DNA from: Entoloma clypeatum
Lineage: Eukaryota > Basidiomycota > Agaricomycetes > Agaricales > Entolomataceae
Direction: 5' to 3'
Length of the DNA stretch: 64,000 nt
Assembly (NCBI GenBank): GCA_963565915.1
Contig: OY751489.1
Span: forward strand, 2,294,001-2,358,000
Position 1 is the stretch's first letter. Each line of letters begins with the position of its first letter. The position numbers were made by a program, and so were the translations under genes. Positions 9,005-20,361 of this stretch are shown in pieces. Below the pieces are notes generated by a model. It saw only the letters and a list, made by a program, of their open reading frames with translations. It searched no databases and was not told the DNA's origin.

Positions 9005-9448
9005 TGTAAGGGCAACCACTTTGCACTTTCCCTTTCCGTTCATTTCCACCATCTCCGACGCTCTCCGACGCCCTCCGACGCCCTCCGATCGTATCTGTTG
9101 CCTCTGATATCTTATTCACCTCTCTGCACCTCTCCACATCCGACGACTCCGCGCCCCTCCGCTCCTCCGCACGTCGGATCGCAGGTACTATCATTCATCT
9201 CGTTTCCATTCATCCCCCATCCCTACTCCCGACCATTACTCATCATTCCTATGTCTCGTTTTATCTTTTATTTCATATCTCATTTTACTATTTATCTCGC
9301 TAGCTTGCAGGGGAATCCTTAGAACTTTCTCTTCGGATCTCCCTTGCAAGGTGTGTGTTGTATTACTTATCAGACTGCTCAATCTAATCTTCGGATCTCC
9401 CTTGCAAGTATCTGAGTTTGAGTCTTGGATCGTAAGGTCGCCCTTACA
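9005..9448 (+). repeat. 3' LTR of gypsy-1
   Basis: Second copy of the 444-bp LTR, directly after the polypurine tract and followed by the GTACC duplication. No difference from the 5' LTR was seen on reading both copies through. Confidence 0.95.
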
Positions 9449-12400
9449 GTACCCCATGTGCCAGGTTTCCCAAGCTGCAACAGCTTGATGGCCCGACACG
9501 AGGGAGGGAACGGCCGCATCGGTGACAATGACAGCGGATTTGTTAGAGCAGATGTTGGCATCGAACACCTTGTTAAGGGTGACGAGGCGTAACTTCCTGG
9601 CTTCAGCATGCTCCTTAGCGGTTTTGCCGCAGATAAGAGTGATGTTGTGGATGATGCGGTCAGGAAATTGGTCGAGGACATGTTTTCCTGGCTCGTTGTA
9701 ATTATTAAAGGGTGATAGGGGGACAGTCATGTTTGCACGATATGCCCAGATATTGACGAGGGGGGATTTAAGATTATACATAAATTCCGGGGAGTACCAT
9801 GGTCGTTTTGAGGGGTCTTCCTCATCGCAGACCATGACGGTCATAAACTGATATGCTTTCATTCCTGGTTTAAAACCCATAAAGGTCATAAGCTCTGCAC
9901 ATGGATTTAATCTATTCACATGGCGTTCTTCCGGAATATAAACATAGGCAGTGCAGCCTAAAACACAGAGATTTGATACATCCAGTTTTTCCCCTTTTAG
10001 AGATTCAAAAGGTGTTTTCCAATAAAGTTGTTTAATTGGCATGCAATTATAGACATGCACGGTGTGTAAAATGCAAAACTCCCACCATGATTGTGGTAAA
10101 CAGGCGGCAAAGTGCATCGCCTGTGCTTTCTCTACAATGGTGCGGTTAATCCTTTCGGCTCGACCATTTTGTTGGGGTGTATTTGGAGCTGAAATTTCCA
10201 CGGCAATCCCAAGATCCTCAAGGTATTTTACTACCCCAGTTTCCTTTTTAAACTCTCCCCCTCCATCAAAATGCCATCGGCAAAATTGGGCATTAAACAG
10301 GGTTTTCATAAGCATTGTCCACTTTTTGAATGCATCAGAGGTATCGGATTTGAGTTTCAACAATACCATCCAAGCATGCCCAGAATAGTCATCCAAGAAG
10401 CTGACGTAGTATTTAAATTTGTGATAGGAGGCAACAGGAAACTCTTTGAGGTCCAAATGGAGCAACTCAAAGGGTCTGGAAGCACGTGAAGATGAAGGAG
10501 GGAAGCTTTTCAACCTCAACTTCGCTTCTGCGCAGGGACAGCATGGCTTATCCTTAAGGGGAAATTGGACGCCCTTGGGAATCCATCACATGCGTCGGGT
10601 GCCTTTTTCAGGACATCTTTATTAGGGTGTGCAAACTGCTGATGCCAAATGCTGTAATCAGCTTTATAGACATCGATATTTCTAGCATTTAGCTGCGTGA
10701 TTTGTTCAACACGTGTATTTACCCAGTATATTGTCAAACCGGGAAAATGAGGTTCACATCTTAGTACACACTTTCCATCTTTGAAGAAACTAAGATTGTC
10801 AGCTGAGCCAGCGACATTTAATCCAGATTCTTGAAGAATTCCACCCATCGACTTAAGACGAGTTGAAAGCTCCGGGATGTGTAGAACTGGATAAAGCCGA
10901 GTCGTTAGACTTCTTGGCTTTCCTTGACGTGATGGTATCATGTGAGTGATAAACACGGTCCCTCTTCCTTTTATAGAGATCTTTGCTTTGCCCACAGTCT
11001 GGGCAGTACGGACAGATTTCTCTTCTTCGTGCATTGCAAAGTCACTCATCTCTGCGGTGAAGTGCATACTAGTGCTGGAATCCATGATCCACTCGGCGTC
11101 ATTAGTATCTTTGGATTTGTTCTTACATTTCGAACATGAGGCAAAATGATCATATATTTCCTCCATGAAGGAGGCAGCAACGACAGGTGATTTAAAATAA
11201 CTACAACCCGGTTCTAGTGACTCATCACGAATCTGGGTGTGTTCTTCTGTCATTGTGTGCTCATGTGAAATTTGTGAAAGAACGTACCTCAGGTCGTCGC
11301 ATGACGAACCTCTGAAAAGCTCATCATTGACTTCATCCGCCCAACTGAAACACGTCCGCTTGGACGGTCCAGGTTCATCTTTGTCATACTCATATTCCTC
11401 ATCGAAGTCCATCACTGTATCGGCATCATAATCTTGGCGTTCCATCAGGAACAGGGAAGCCTCGTCCATTACCTCATTGTCAGGGGTCGAATATATCCCC
11501 AGAATGTCTTCGGAGTATATGATGTTATTGACATTTTGGAGGGTCTGGGATGTTCCCACAATGCCAAGAGATGTGACAACGTCGCGCGCTGCCTGCATCT
11601 CAGGGTACATCGATGGTTGATTAACCAGAGCACCTGTGAAGCATTGTGCAGACATGTTTGTCATGCAATTGAGGAGTTCTCTCACACCAGCAGTCATGAT
11701 ATGTTCAGCGGGACTAGATGTCAACCATGATTCGAGAGGAGGACGATGACGGGGGTCAGTCATCAGAGTAGAAGATTGTTGGGGAGAAATGACGCGTCCC
11801 GAGCCTGTGACAGTGGTGAAGGGAGGTGTCGGCAGATTCATAGTCATTGCTGATGAGGCAACATGAGAGCAGCCGGTGGTGTCACCTGCAGCAGCCTCTT
11901 GGGCGCGCTGGGCCTTTTTCCAACTCTGTGACCCTTCCTTTTTGGATACAAACAGCTGCTTCTTATTTTGATCACCGGAGTTGTTCGACGGTGTCTCCTT
12001 TGCCTTTCCTTTTCCTTTGTTCTGTTGATGAGGTTTTCCGGAATTCTGGTTTGACCCAGAAGCATCAGCAGGTCCCGGACCATTGCGCCAGCGGGGTTCC
12101 TGTCCTTTCCGCTTGACAGTGAAGATCTTGTTGGCAGCCAGAAGTTGTGCTTCGGCTTATATGCGCATATGCTCCGCGGTTACAATCTCTTCAACATCTG
12201 TAAGTTTGAAAGTGTCTAACTTCCATTCTTTGGCCAGATGCGAACCAAGATGTTTCCACTTGGGAGGTAGACGGTGCACAGCAAGCATCCCTTGCAATTT
12301 AGGAGTGAAGGGGATCTTGTGCCCGTCAAGGCATGCCAAGAGATCACGGAATTTAGAAAATTCCAGACGGGGGTCACCACCAGTCAGGTGCCAATCAAGA

Positions 12401-13050
12401 GTCAAGGCGAAGTCCTTGAACATCTCATCGGGGCCTTTGTTTTCAAAGAGAGTCTTCAGCTGATCCCAAACCTCTTTCAAAGTCTGGAATGCTGTAACCT
12501 CATGCTTTACAGATTCCACCAGAGACAAGACAATCGCTGTTGAACGAGTTCTGCTTCCAACTAGACGTGCCATGTGCTCAACCCCATGATGTACAAATAG
12601 TGTACAAATAAGTAGACTAGTATATAAGACTGTCCTTATTCTCTGTGCAATATAACGCTCTTACCGAGTAACCCCCACCTGCAAACACCTCTCAAGGTTA
12701 GTAGTAGGATTCTCTCTCTATCGTAGATACACGATCTGTAGCGTGTAGCATAGAGTACACTAGGACTGCAAGATGACACACCCACCGTGATTACCTCCGG
12801 TGTTGATGTGATCATATGCTGTTCCAACAATCGCACCACGTGCTTTCAAGTCTTTCTCCTTCCACTCACAGAACTCCTTTTGTTGTTCAGATGTCGAAGC
12901 GGCTGTCAGAGAGGTTGGCTGTAACCAGTCCCCAGATACGAGCATCCAGGTCCCTTCAAACTGTAAAAACCCTGTCATCTTATTGCTCCACTCCTTCCAG
13001 TTAGAGCCGGTCATCTTGACGACAGCGGATTTGTAATCAAAAGAAGACAT
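9449..13050 (-). pseudogene. Decayed Ty1/copia gag-pol (copia-1), truncated
   Basis: Minus-strand copia element. The gag start is at 13050 (MSSFDYKSAVVKMTGSNW). Gag continues at 12,532 after solo LTR-A is removed, giving an unbroken junction KARGAI-VLSLVESV. A protease-like EWIMDSSTSMHFTAEM lies near 11,090-11,040. The pre-integrase motif IWHQQFAHPNKDVLKKAPD lies near 10,650. The integrase core contains LLHLDLKEFPVASYHKF, VSFLDDYSGHAW and APNTPQQNGRAERINR (10,450-10,130). Damage: a stop at 12,157-12,159, a one-base frameshift near 10,580 (gag-protease and integrase lie in different frames), solo LTR-A, and gypsy-1 inserted at GTACC. Reverse transcriptase and RNase H are absent; the sequence left of gypsy-1 does not continue into them. 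Gene order PR-IN is diagnostic of copia. Confidence 0.85.
12538..12829 (-). mobile_element. Solo copia LTR (LTR-A), 292 bp, inside copia-1 gag
   Basis: Read on the minus strand it starts TGTTGGAACAGC and ends CGTTCAACA. It is flanked by the exact 5-bp duplication ATCGC (12,533-12,537 and 12,830-12,834). Removing the LTR plus one TSD restores an uninterrupted gag frame. It is closely related to LTR-B at 20,867-21,157, which lies in opposite orientation; most differences between the two are CpG transitions. It includes a TATATAA-like stretch on the minus strand. The internal part was presumably lost by LTR-LTR recombination. Confidence 0.88.
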
Positions 13051-13345
13051 GATATGATGCGAAGGGTGAGAGTGCAAAAGACTGGAAATAGAATGTGTCA
13101 GTCACATGTCAAATCGCTGGATCTTAGATGAAACAGGGACACAGCAACATGTGTTTTACTCCACTAGGGTCCATCAGACCCCTATTCCACATTTAACGTC
13201 GTACACAGAGTTAACTGGTAGACACATGTATGGAGGCAGATGGGCATCACAATCATCGGGGTATTATCGCCCGGATCTGCTAGCTCATCGTGCTACACAA
13301 TGATGTGGGATTAAACATCCACATAATCATTAATGTTGTATGTAC
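13051..13345 (-). other. Probable 5' leader or LTR remnant of copia-1
   Basis: This 295-bp stretch lies between the copia-1 gag ATG and the gypsy-2 insertion. It should contain the copia-1 leader and part of its 5' LTR. I could not delimit an LTR with confidence: there is no matching 3' copy in the window and no clear primer-binding site. A short inverted repeat TGTGG...CCACA occurs near 13,308-13,325. Before gypsy-2 inserted, this sequence was contiguous with 20,770 onward. Confidence 0.35.
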
Positions 13346-13350
13346 AGATC

Positions 13351-14216
13351 TGTTATGCTTAACAAACCGTTCCAAGGTTCGGGCAGAGTATGCAGGAAAG
13401 TGGAAAGGCGAAGAGCAAAGTTGTTATGGTTGACAAACCCATGTGATGCTTAGGCAGAGAGGCTTAAGTAGCAAAGGTGGATACCAAGGTGATTGCTAGA
13501 TCTGGGGAATACATGCAATGTATCTACCCTATATATACTAGAAGGTCGAGTCAGCTAGATGACTCTAGAGCGGTTCCGGTCTGACTCCAGAAGCAGACCT
13601 GGAGTAGGTGTCTATGGTAACTGCTGCAGCGTGAGTCAGTGTATCTAAGTATAGTCCAATAAGTAACACAATGTCAAGGATGTGTGAGAGTAACCATCTA
13701 GATATGGTAATGACGACCATACTGTAGTGAGTAAGCGGAGGCCGGGGCCCGAATGATGTAAAAGTGAATAGTAAGCATGAAACTAATAGATAAGATGAAA
13801 CTGGTCATTAATCAGATAAGGCCTCTATGTCTTGTATCTTGTCTGAGCGATCAATGCCATGGATAGCGAATCCATAACAAAAGTGATTGCTAAATCTAAG
13901 GAATCTACTATAGTACAAGAGGTTTATATAGGTACTGACTATAGGCGGTAGCGGATGAGTCAGTACTGCGGAAGGCAGTGCGCATGAGTAAGGCGACTGC
14001 GGAAGGCTATGTACAGTGAGTAAGCTGACTGCAGAAAGCGAGTCAGCGCGGGAGCAAAGTATACTAAAAGGGGATGACAAAGTAATGTAATGAGTCAGAC
14101 TGGGAATCGAAGGTTGCGAAAGTAGACATTAGACATAGTAAGTTCGTAAGAGGGCGCCGAGTCAGGCCGATAAGTAAAAGATATGACGTGGTCCTCATAC
14201 CGTAGAGTCTGTAACA
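13351..14216 (-). repeat. 3' LTR of gypsy-2, split by solo LTR-D
   Basis: The 403-bp LTR is interrupted at position 71 by a 458-bp solo LTR plus a 5-bp duplication. After removing the insertion it aligns end to end with 20,362-20,764 without gaps, with 11 transitions. It is rich in GAGTCAG/GACTGC words. Confidence 0.9.
13422..13879 (-). mobile_element. Solo gypsy LTR (LTR-D), 458 bp, nested in the gypsy-2 3' LTR
   Basis: It starts TGTTATGGTTGACAAACC and ends CCATAACA, and is flanked by the exact duplication AAAGT (13,417-13,421 and 13,880-13,884). Its first 18 bases differ from the host LTR terminus at only one or two positions. It also shares GTGATTGCTAGATCT and GAGTCAG words, so it is a related but distinct gypsy family inserted into its relative. 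Removing it regenerates GAGCAAAGTGATTGC, as in the intact 5' LTR. Confidence 0.88.
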
Positions 14217-14756
14217 TGTTCCCCTCTCCAAGCTCTGTGTTCTCACAGAGTCACTGTCCCCATCCCTCGTTGTTGCCAGGATCGGACCAGTTCGGACTTT
14301 CTTTGAGGCTCCAATTATATATCAACTCCTCGTTGATGGCTACGGCGAGTTCGAGGCCTTTGATAGCCAGCCGAATATGTCGATTCTCGATCACGAGGGT
14401 GCTGGTGTAATTTCTGAGAATTTGTTTTTCCTCGGGACTCGGGGCGATGGGTAGGTTGGACAGCGAGTGAAGCCGGATATGCATCTGTCGATGGAGGAGG
14501 TCGGCAAGGGAAGTTTTGAGGGCATGGATTTGGTCTCTCATGGAGAGTGCTTCGTTCATGAGGGCGGCAATGGCAGGGTTGATATCGGTGGTGGAGGTGG
14601 AGGTAACGGTGGTGTTGGACATGGCGGCGAGGATGGTTGAGAGATAGAAGAAGAAGGGGGAGGCTATATTGGGCAGGGGAAAGGACTAGAGCGGGGAACT
14701 CGGTGTGTGGTTGACTGATGAGGTCGATACTTGTCATGGATTCTGAGAGCTGTCTT

Positions 14757-17700
14757 TTATCGTGGGCGAGACAGGTTCTGCCGATGGAAATCACGGATCA
14801 AATCTTGAGTGTTCTGAACATTAGCTCGAGGTTCCCATGTGTTCTCTTGTGGACCATATCCTTCCCACTGGACGAGGTACTGGATCTTTCCACAGAACTT
14901 TCGAGAGTCTAGGATCGTAGACACATGGTACTCTTCTCGTCCTTCGACGATGATCGGATCAGGGGCTGGTTTCTTTTTCTGGATGGTGTACTTCGGAGTT
15001 TCATATGGTGACAACAGGGTCTCGTTGAACACAGGGTGAATCATCTTCCAAGTCTTCGGAAGATCAAGAAGGTATGCGCTAGCTCCTTTCTTCTCTAGGA
15101 CTTTGAATGGTCCATGTCGGAGTGCATCGAGTTTCTTTGAGGGGTGATCGGTCCTGATGTTAGTCCCTTCCAGCCACACCTTGTCTCTGATGCGGTAGTT
15201 CCGAGACGGGCTTTGCCATGTGTCAACTGTCTTCTTCATCTGATCCTGTGCTTGTTTCAGCGCTGCATTGGCTTCTTCTCATGCCTGTTTGAGTTTTTTC
15301 AAGAAGTCGTTGGCAGCCGGATTGGTATCTTCTAACATGAGCTCTCCCTTCCATGGATGTAAACCGTAGTTGAGGTAGAATGGGGTGTGCTTCGTCGCCT
15401 GATGTTCTTTGTCATTGTACTGGAACTCTGTGATTGCGATCCATTCAGCCCAATCATCCTGTAGATGGTTGACAAAGTTTTGTAAGAACGCTTCTGTCTC
15501 CTGATGTGATCGCTCAGCCTGTCCATCAGTCTGTGGGTGGTATGCAGTGGACAGGTTCCTCTTGATCCCTAGCATGCGGCAGAGTATCTCCATGAACTTC
15601 GCGGCGAACTGTGGTCCCCTATCGCTGATGATCTTCTTGGGGATCCCATGAAGCTTCCATATCTGATCCCAATAGATCTTGGCTAATCCTTCAGCTGATA
15701 GTTCCACGGTTGTCGGAATGAGGTGAAGCATCTTCGAATGTCTATCCGTGATGACCAGAATTGCGTTTTTTCCATCAGATTCTGGTATCGGTCCCACGAC
15801 GTCGATTCCTATGTCTTCCCATGGGTGACTTGGTGCTGCATGGGGATGTAGCGGAGCATGTCACTTTTGTCGGTTAATCTTGTTGCGTTGACAAGTGTCG
15901 CAACCCTTCACGTACTTCTTCACATCATGCAGTATGGTAGGCCACCAGTAGGTGCGAGTGAGGAGTTCATGTGTCCGGTACTGTCCTGGATTGTTGAAAC
16001 TTTTCCATCACATAGATTAGATTAGATTAGATTACATCACGTGACCTTTACACATCTTCAATTACATACTTGTTTGGTTGGTACAAACAGTAGTACGGTA
16101 TATAAGACCAGGAAACTGTCAATATCAACAAGTTGTCTCTTGACTCTTAACCAGCTCCATCGCTCTTATCAGCCTCACCCTCCCAAACCATGTAAGTGGC
16201 TAGAACGGTTAAGTAGAGTACTTCCACACTGTAGCTGTGTTGCTCAGTACACCTGTGGCTAGCGCCCAGGTGGAACTTCAACACGGATGTCCAGCCACTG
16301 GTGCATCATGTGACTCGAACATCAATTCTTGTCGTAATTGTGGATCTGGTGGGACATAGACTCGTTCTCCTGCATAGGTGATCCCATTCTCCTGCTGATA
16401 CCAATGAGGATTCTTTTTTAGGCCCTGCGCTACTTCTGTCTCCATGTGGTTTGAACCCTTGATGCGTGCGATCCACAGATTTTCAATGGTCGTGATATTT
16501 CCAATTTTGATGGAATCAGATGTTTCACTCCCTTCAAAGAATTGTTTCTCCATGAACATCTCCATTTGTACCACATCTTCTGATTCCAACCATTTCAAGA
16601 ATAGTCCCTCCTTGAGCATTTGGTCACTGTTCTGTGGTTCGAGTTCCGCTTCATACCAGGGTAAGCATGACAGGATGTCCGCTTTCACATTGGTCTTGCC
16701 GGGCACATGCCGTAATTCGAAGTCATAGTCTTGTAACTTCATTTTCCAGTGTCGCTGTCGTTGATTTAGGTCCTGAGGATGACGGAAATATTCTAGGTTC
16801 TTGTGATCGGTCAAGATTTCGAAACGTTCCCTGGCTTCGAGCAGATAGTGTCTCCAATCTTTTAATGCTTCCACGACCACCAGGAGTTCCTTGTCGTATA
16901 TCTCGTAATTCTGTTCAGCTGCGGACATGGTCCGCGACAAGAACGCAATGGGGTGCCATTTGTCGTCTTGCTTCTGAGAGAGTACTGCTCCAATTGCATA
17001 GCCCGATGCATCGGTTTCAACCCTGAACTGTCCCTCTGGTTTCGGTAATGCCAAGACTGGTGCCGATGTAATTGCCCATATGAGACCTTCAAAAGCTTGC
17101 TGCTCTGTTGGTCCCCAAGTAAATGCTGTACCGCCTGTAAGCGCGGTGAGAGGTTTCGCGATGTTTGAGTACCCTTCAATAAAACGTCAATAGAAGTTAG
17201 CAAATCCAAGGAACTTCTGAACTTCCTTTTTTGATGTGGGTGCTCGCCAGCTTCGAATTGTATCCACCTTCTCAGTTTCCATCTCAACATGTCCCTCACC
17301 AACCACATATCCCAATATAGGACATTTCGTTACTTCCCATAAACACTTCTTCTCCTTTAGGAACAAATCATTGTCCGATAGGATCTGTAGGATTTCTTTG
17401 GTGTTTCACACGAGTTCTTCCTTGGTTTTACCGATAACCATGATGTCATCCATGTAGATCACGCAGATACGTCGGCGGATCTGGTCCCGGAATAGACTAG
17501 CCATCATTCGAGAGAACGTTCCCAGGGAGTTGCAAAGACCGAAAAACATGACCAATGGTTCGAACAATCCTTGACTGGTGAGAAAGGCAGCTTTCCATTC
17601 ATCGCCCTCCTTGATCCGGACATTGTTATAGCCCCACATGATGTCCATTTTACTGAAGTAGACCGCATCTTTCAGTACGTCCAAGAGATCGGATATTCAT

Positions 17701-18662
17701 GGGAGTGGGAACTTGTCTTTGACCATGAATTTATTGACCATGCGGTAATCTTGTACCAATCGTTTGGAGCCATCCTTCTTGTTGATGAAGAAGCAAGGGG
17801 AGGCGTAAGGGGATTTGGACAGGCGGATCTTTCCTGTTGCTAGACCCTCATCAATGAATGCGTCCAATTCCTCTTGTTCCTTTTGCATCATAGGATATGT
17901 ATTTCCCCCTAGTTCCTTTGGTGCGTCCAGTGTAAGTTCAATACCATGGTCCCATTCCCTCTCCTTTGGGATCTTATCAAAGTTCTATTTTTCGAAGAGA
18001 TGAGCAAATCGTTCAACATATGAGGGTCGTTTGGTTGTGGGAGGTGGTGTGGGAGTGACAGCTTCCAAAATAGGGTCTCCAGGCTTCCATTTCTGATCCG
18101 ACTTTTTGGGTGCATCTTTGTCGCGCACCTCAACCATGTGAACCCGGTGTTTGCGACCATTAAGGTTAATCCTGAAATCTGAGTGTTTGGTTCGACATGT
18201 TGTTGGGCACCGGTTAAATGTTACCGCGCCGGTTGTCCAATTGATTGTGGGGTTGTGGTGTACCAACCAGTCATGTCCCAAGAGCATGTCCATTCTCCCA
18301 ATGTCCAGTACCATTGCTTCCATGGTTTCCTGATGTGCTCCCAAATCCAGTTTAACTTCGGCAAGTTGGCTTGCTTTCTGTTGTCGATTTGGTGATCCAT
18401 CCGCATTTAGAATTGCTATGGGCAGTATTCCTCGCGTGGGGAGGTTCTGTTCGCGTACTATTCTGGGATGGATGCATGTGCGTTCACATCCGCTGTCAAC
18501 CTCAGGTTGGATAATCTTTGGTCCTCGTCGTGTTTTGAGCTGAGCTAACAGCCTGATCTCTCGTCTTTTCGGAGGTTTATCTCCCTTCACAATCTTAGTC
18601 AATGCAGCGGCTCGCTTGGCAGGGATGACATAGGTTCTATTGTCTGCAGTCATACAAGGCAA
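14757..18662 (-). pseudogene. pol of gypsy-2, one frame with six nonsense codons and an LTR insertion
   Basis: Protease motif DSGCERTCIHPRIV lies near 18,490. RT shows [38 protein letters not shown] and the catalytic YMDD (near 17,455). RNase H shows VETDASGYAIGAVLSQ. The integrase zinc domain is split by LTR-C; the core includes IISDRGPQFAAKF and TAYHPQTDGQAERSH. The C-terminal chromodomain has YLVQWEGYGPQENTWE. All parts share one frame, because the LTR-C insertion plus duplication is 297 bp. Stops: TAG at 17,985, and TGA at 17,697, 17,406, 17,187, 15,861 and 15,279. At 17,187 the intact gypsy-1 has Arg (FYRRFIEG), consistent with CGA to TGA. No frameshift was found. Confidence 0.88.
15992..16283 (-). 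mobile_element. Solo LTR (LTR-C), 292 bp, inside the gypsy-2 integrase
   Basis: The plus strand starts TGTTGAAAC and ends TTCAACA, giving TGTTGAA.../...TTCAACA termini. The flanks TGGAT (15,987-15,991) and CGGAT (16,284-16,288) are a 5-bp duplication with one C/T difference. It splits the integrase zinc motif between GHP and QYRTHE. It contains a (GATTA)n microsatellite at 16,014-16,034. Its terminus resembles copia LTRs, but it is not the LTR-A family. The orientation is not certain because the ends are palindromic. Confidence 0.8.
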
Positions 18663-18703
18663 GCAAGTCTGTTTAATAGATAAGGGTCGCGACTTAGCGT
18701 CGT

Positions 18704-20335
18704 TTAATCGGACCCTTCGGGAAAATCCTTCTCGTCGGCTTCTAAGATTGTGGTTTCATCATTCTCAGCATCTTCCTCGGACACCTTCCTAACCCTTCCA
18801 GAGTTCTTCTTTGGCTTGTGGCAGTTGCACGCGATATGGCCTTCTTGGTCACAGTTGAGACACTTGCGACCATCTTTCTTCTTTGGAGCGCTACAGTCTT
18901 TAGCCAGATGACTGAAGTGTTGACAGTTGTAGCAACGGGCGACTCCTGCTTTGTCAATTTCCATGGCTTTGCCCTGACCACCATAAGTGGTACCCGATCC
19001 GGTGCGCATGTTGCTGCCACCTCGGATGACCAGTGTGTGTCCTTCCATCTGTCGTCCCTTGTTTCGGATCTCCTTTGCATAATCGGTGTACATCTTGCCA
19101 TCGCTAGCCACTTGTTCAGAGATTCTGTGGTTGACGTTCTTCTCTAGGATGTATTTCCCAGTTTCTTCACCAAGGTTTGACAGTTTCAAGAGTTCTTCAA
19201 ATTCATCCAAGAATTCATCAACAGTGCGTTTCTCTTGTTTCAGGACTTCAAGTCTTGCTTTGGCAGCGACCGACTTGTTGGCAATGGAGAATCGTGTGGC
19301 GATATCATCGGAAAAACCTAGCCAGGTGATGTTCTCATTGTTAACAGCAAGAGCATCTAACTTGTTACTGGCCCAGTGCCTGCCGGACCCTTCCATCATG
19401 CGGGATAGTACCGCAAGAATCTTCTGATCATCTGTGAGGCTCTTTTGGAACCTGATGTATAGTTTGGTGGCCTTCCACCACTCATCAAAGGTGTATCTGT
19501 CCTTGAACATCCCAGGATCCTTGATGATCTTGGATGTATCCATTGTTTGTACAGCCGGAGCTTCTGCCATGTTTAGAGTCTGCGGAGGAGAAGAGGAGTC
19601 GGGTTGTTGGGATGAAGATGGGGTTTGGGATACAGGTAAGGATTGAAAATGAGTCCCTGTTCTAGGCGTCTGTTCGATATCTGACTGCACGGAGTCAAAA
19701 GTAAATTCGTCAGGGGACTCATCGGCGGAATCGGTGGCAAAACATTCAGAGTATTTCCTCTGTAAATCTCTAAGGAATCTCTGTTCCTGCACGTCTGTTG
19801 GTCGCGAGAAGGGGTCAAGTCTCTCATTTCGTGCCCAGCGGTTGTACTCGGTCTGTTGTTCTTCGGTGGTGAAGTGGGCGTAGATCTGCTGCTTCGAGTA
19901 AGACGTGATGATGTGGCTCTGGGACGTCTCGATGTGAGTGTCCTAATCAATCTTCTGATAACGGTTGTCTGGACACCGATAAACTCTCTGATCTCTGTGA
20001 TCCGACCTGTCTGAGGTCCTTCTTGAACGTGAAAGCTTTCGAGTTCGTTCTGTCGGGCATTGTAACACGTGATCTGGTGTTGCCGAGCAAGATGGATGCT
20101 CTCTGCTATCTCGCCGTGGGGGCGATGCTCGTCATTGTCTAGTTCTTTGTCAAGCACCTGCTGTAGGATGCGACGGATCTCCGATTCAATGTACTGCTGG
20201 ATGAGTGTAAAATCGATACTGTCTCGAGGACTTAGCTCCTCCTGTCGGGCTTCTGGCGTGCTGAATGGGTTACTGGTGAAGTCTTCAAAGAAGCGCGACG
20301 TCTTGACTCATCTGGTAGTTGCTCTCTTCGCTCTG
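18704..20335 (-). pseudogene. gag of gypsy-2
   Basis: Gag of the decayed chromovirus. A long open frame covers 18,704-19,792 and continues upstream in frame (EYNRWARNERLDPFSRPTD) to about 19,880. The part before that (to about 20,335) is in shifted frames, so indels are likely. The gag core includes FDEWWKATKLYIRFQKSL. Two zinc knuckles follow: CYNCQHFSHLAKDC and CLNCDQEGHIACNC (the second has Asn at a usually polar position). The C-terminus is acidic. The stop at 18,704 precedes pol, which starts about 40 nt further on in another register. Confidence 0.75.
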
Positions 20336-20361
20336 GGCGAACCTAACAAGATTTAGCAACT

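Larger units (their letters stand above)
3329..9448 (+). mobile_element. Intact Ty3/gypsy chromovirus (gypsy-1), 6120 bp
   Basis: A complete LTR retrotransposon. Two 444-bp LTRs appear identical by eye, start TGTAAGGGC and end GCCCTTACA. They are flanked by the 5-bp duplication GTACC (3324-3328 and 9449-9453). Internal parts in order: gag, a -1 frameshift signal, pol with protease, reverse transcriptase, RNase H, integrase and a C-terminal chromodomain, then a polypurine tract next to the 3' LTR. Both frames are uninterrupted. Identical LTRs with an exact TSD indicate a recent insertion that may still be mobile. The primer-binding site is not clear: 3773 onward shows no convincing tRNA complement, but an imperfect palindrome around TTGGACCGGGTCC lies about 18 bp after the LTR. 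Confidence 0.95.

Noticed and set aside
9236..9448. Copia integrase frame extending into the gypsy-1 LTR
   Set aside because: The frame runs by chance into the inserted LTR; the true copia sequence stops at the GTACC duplication.
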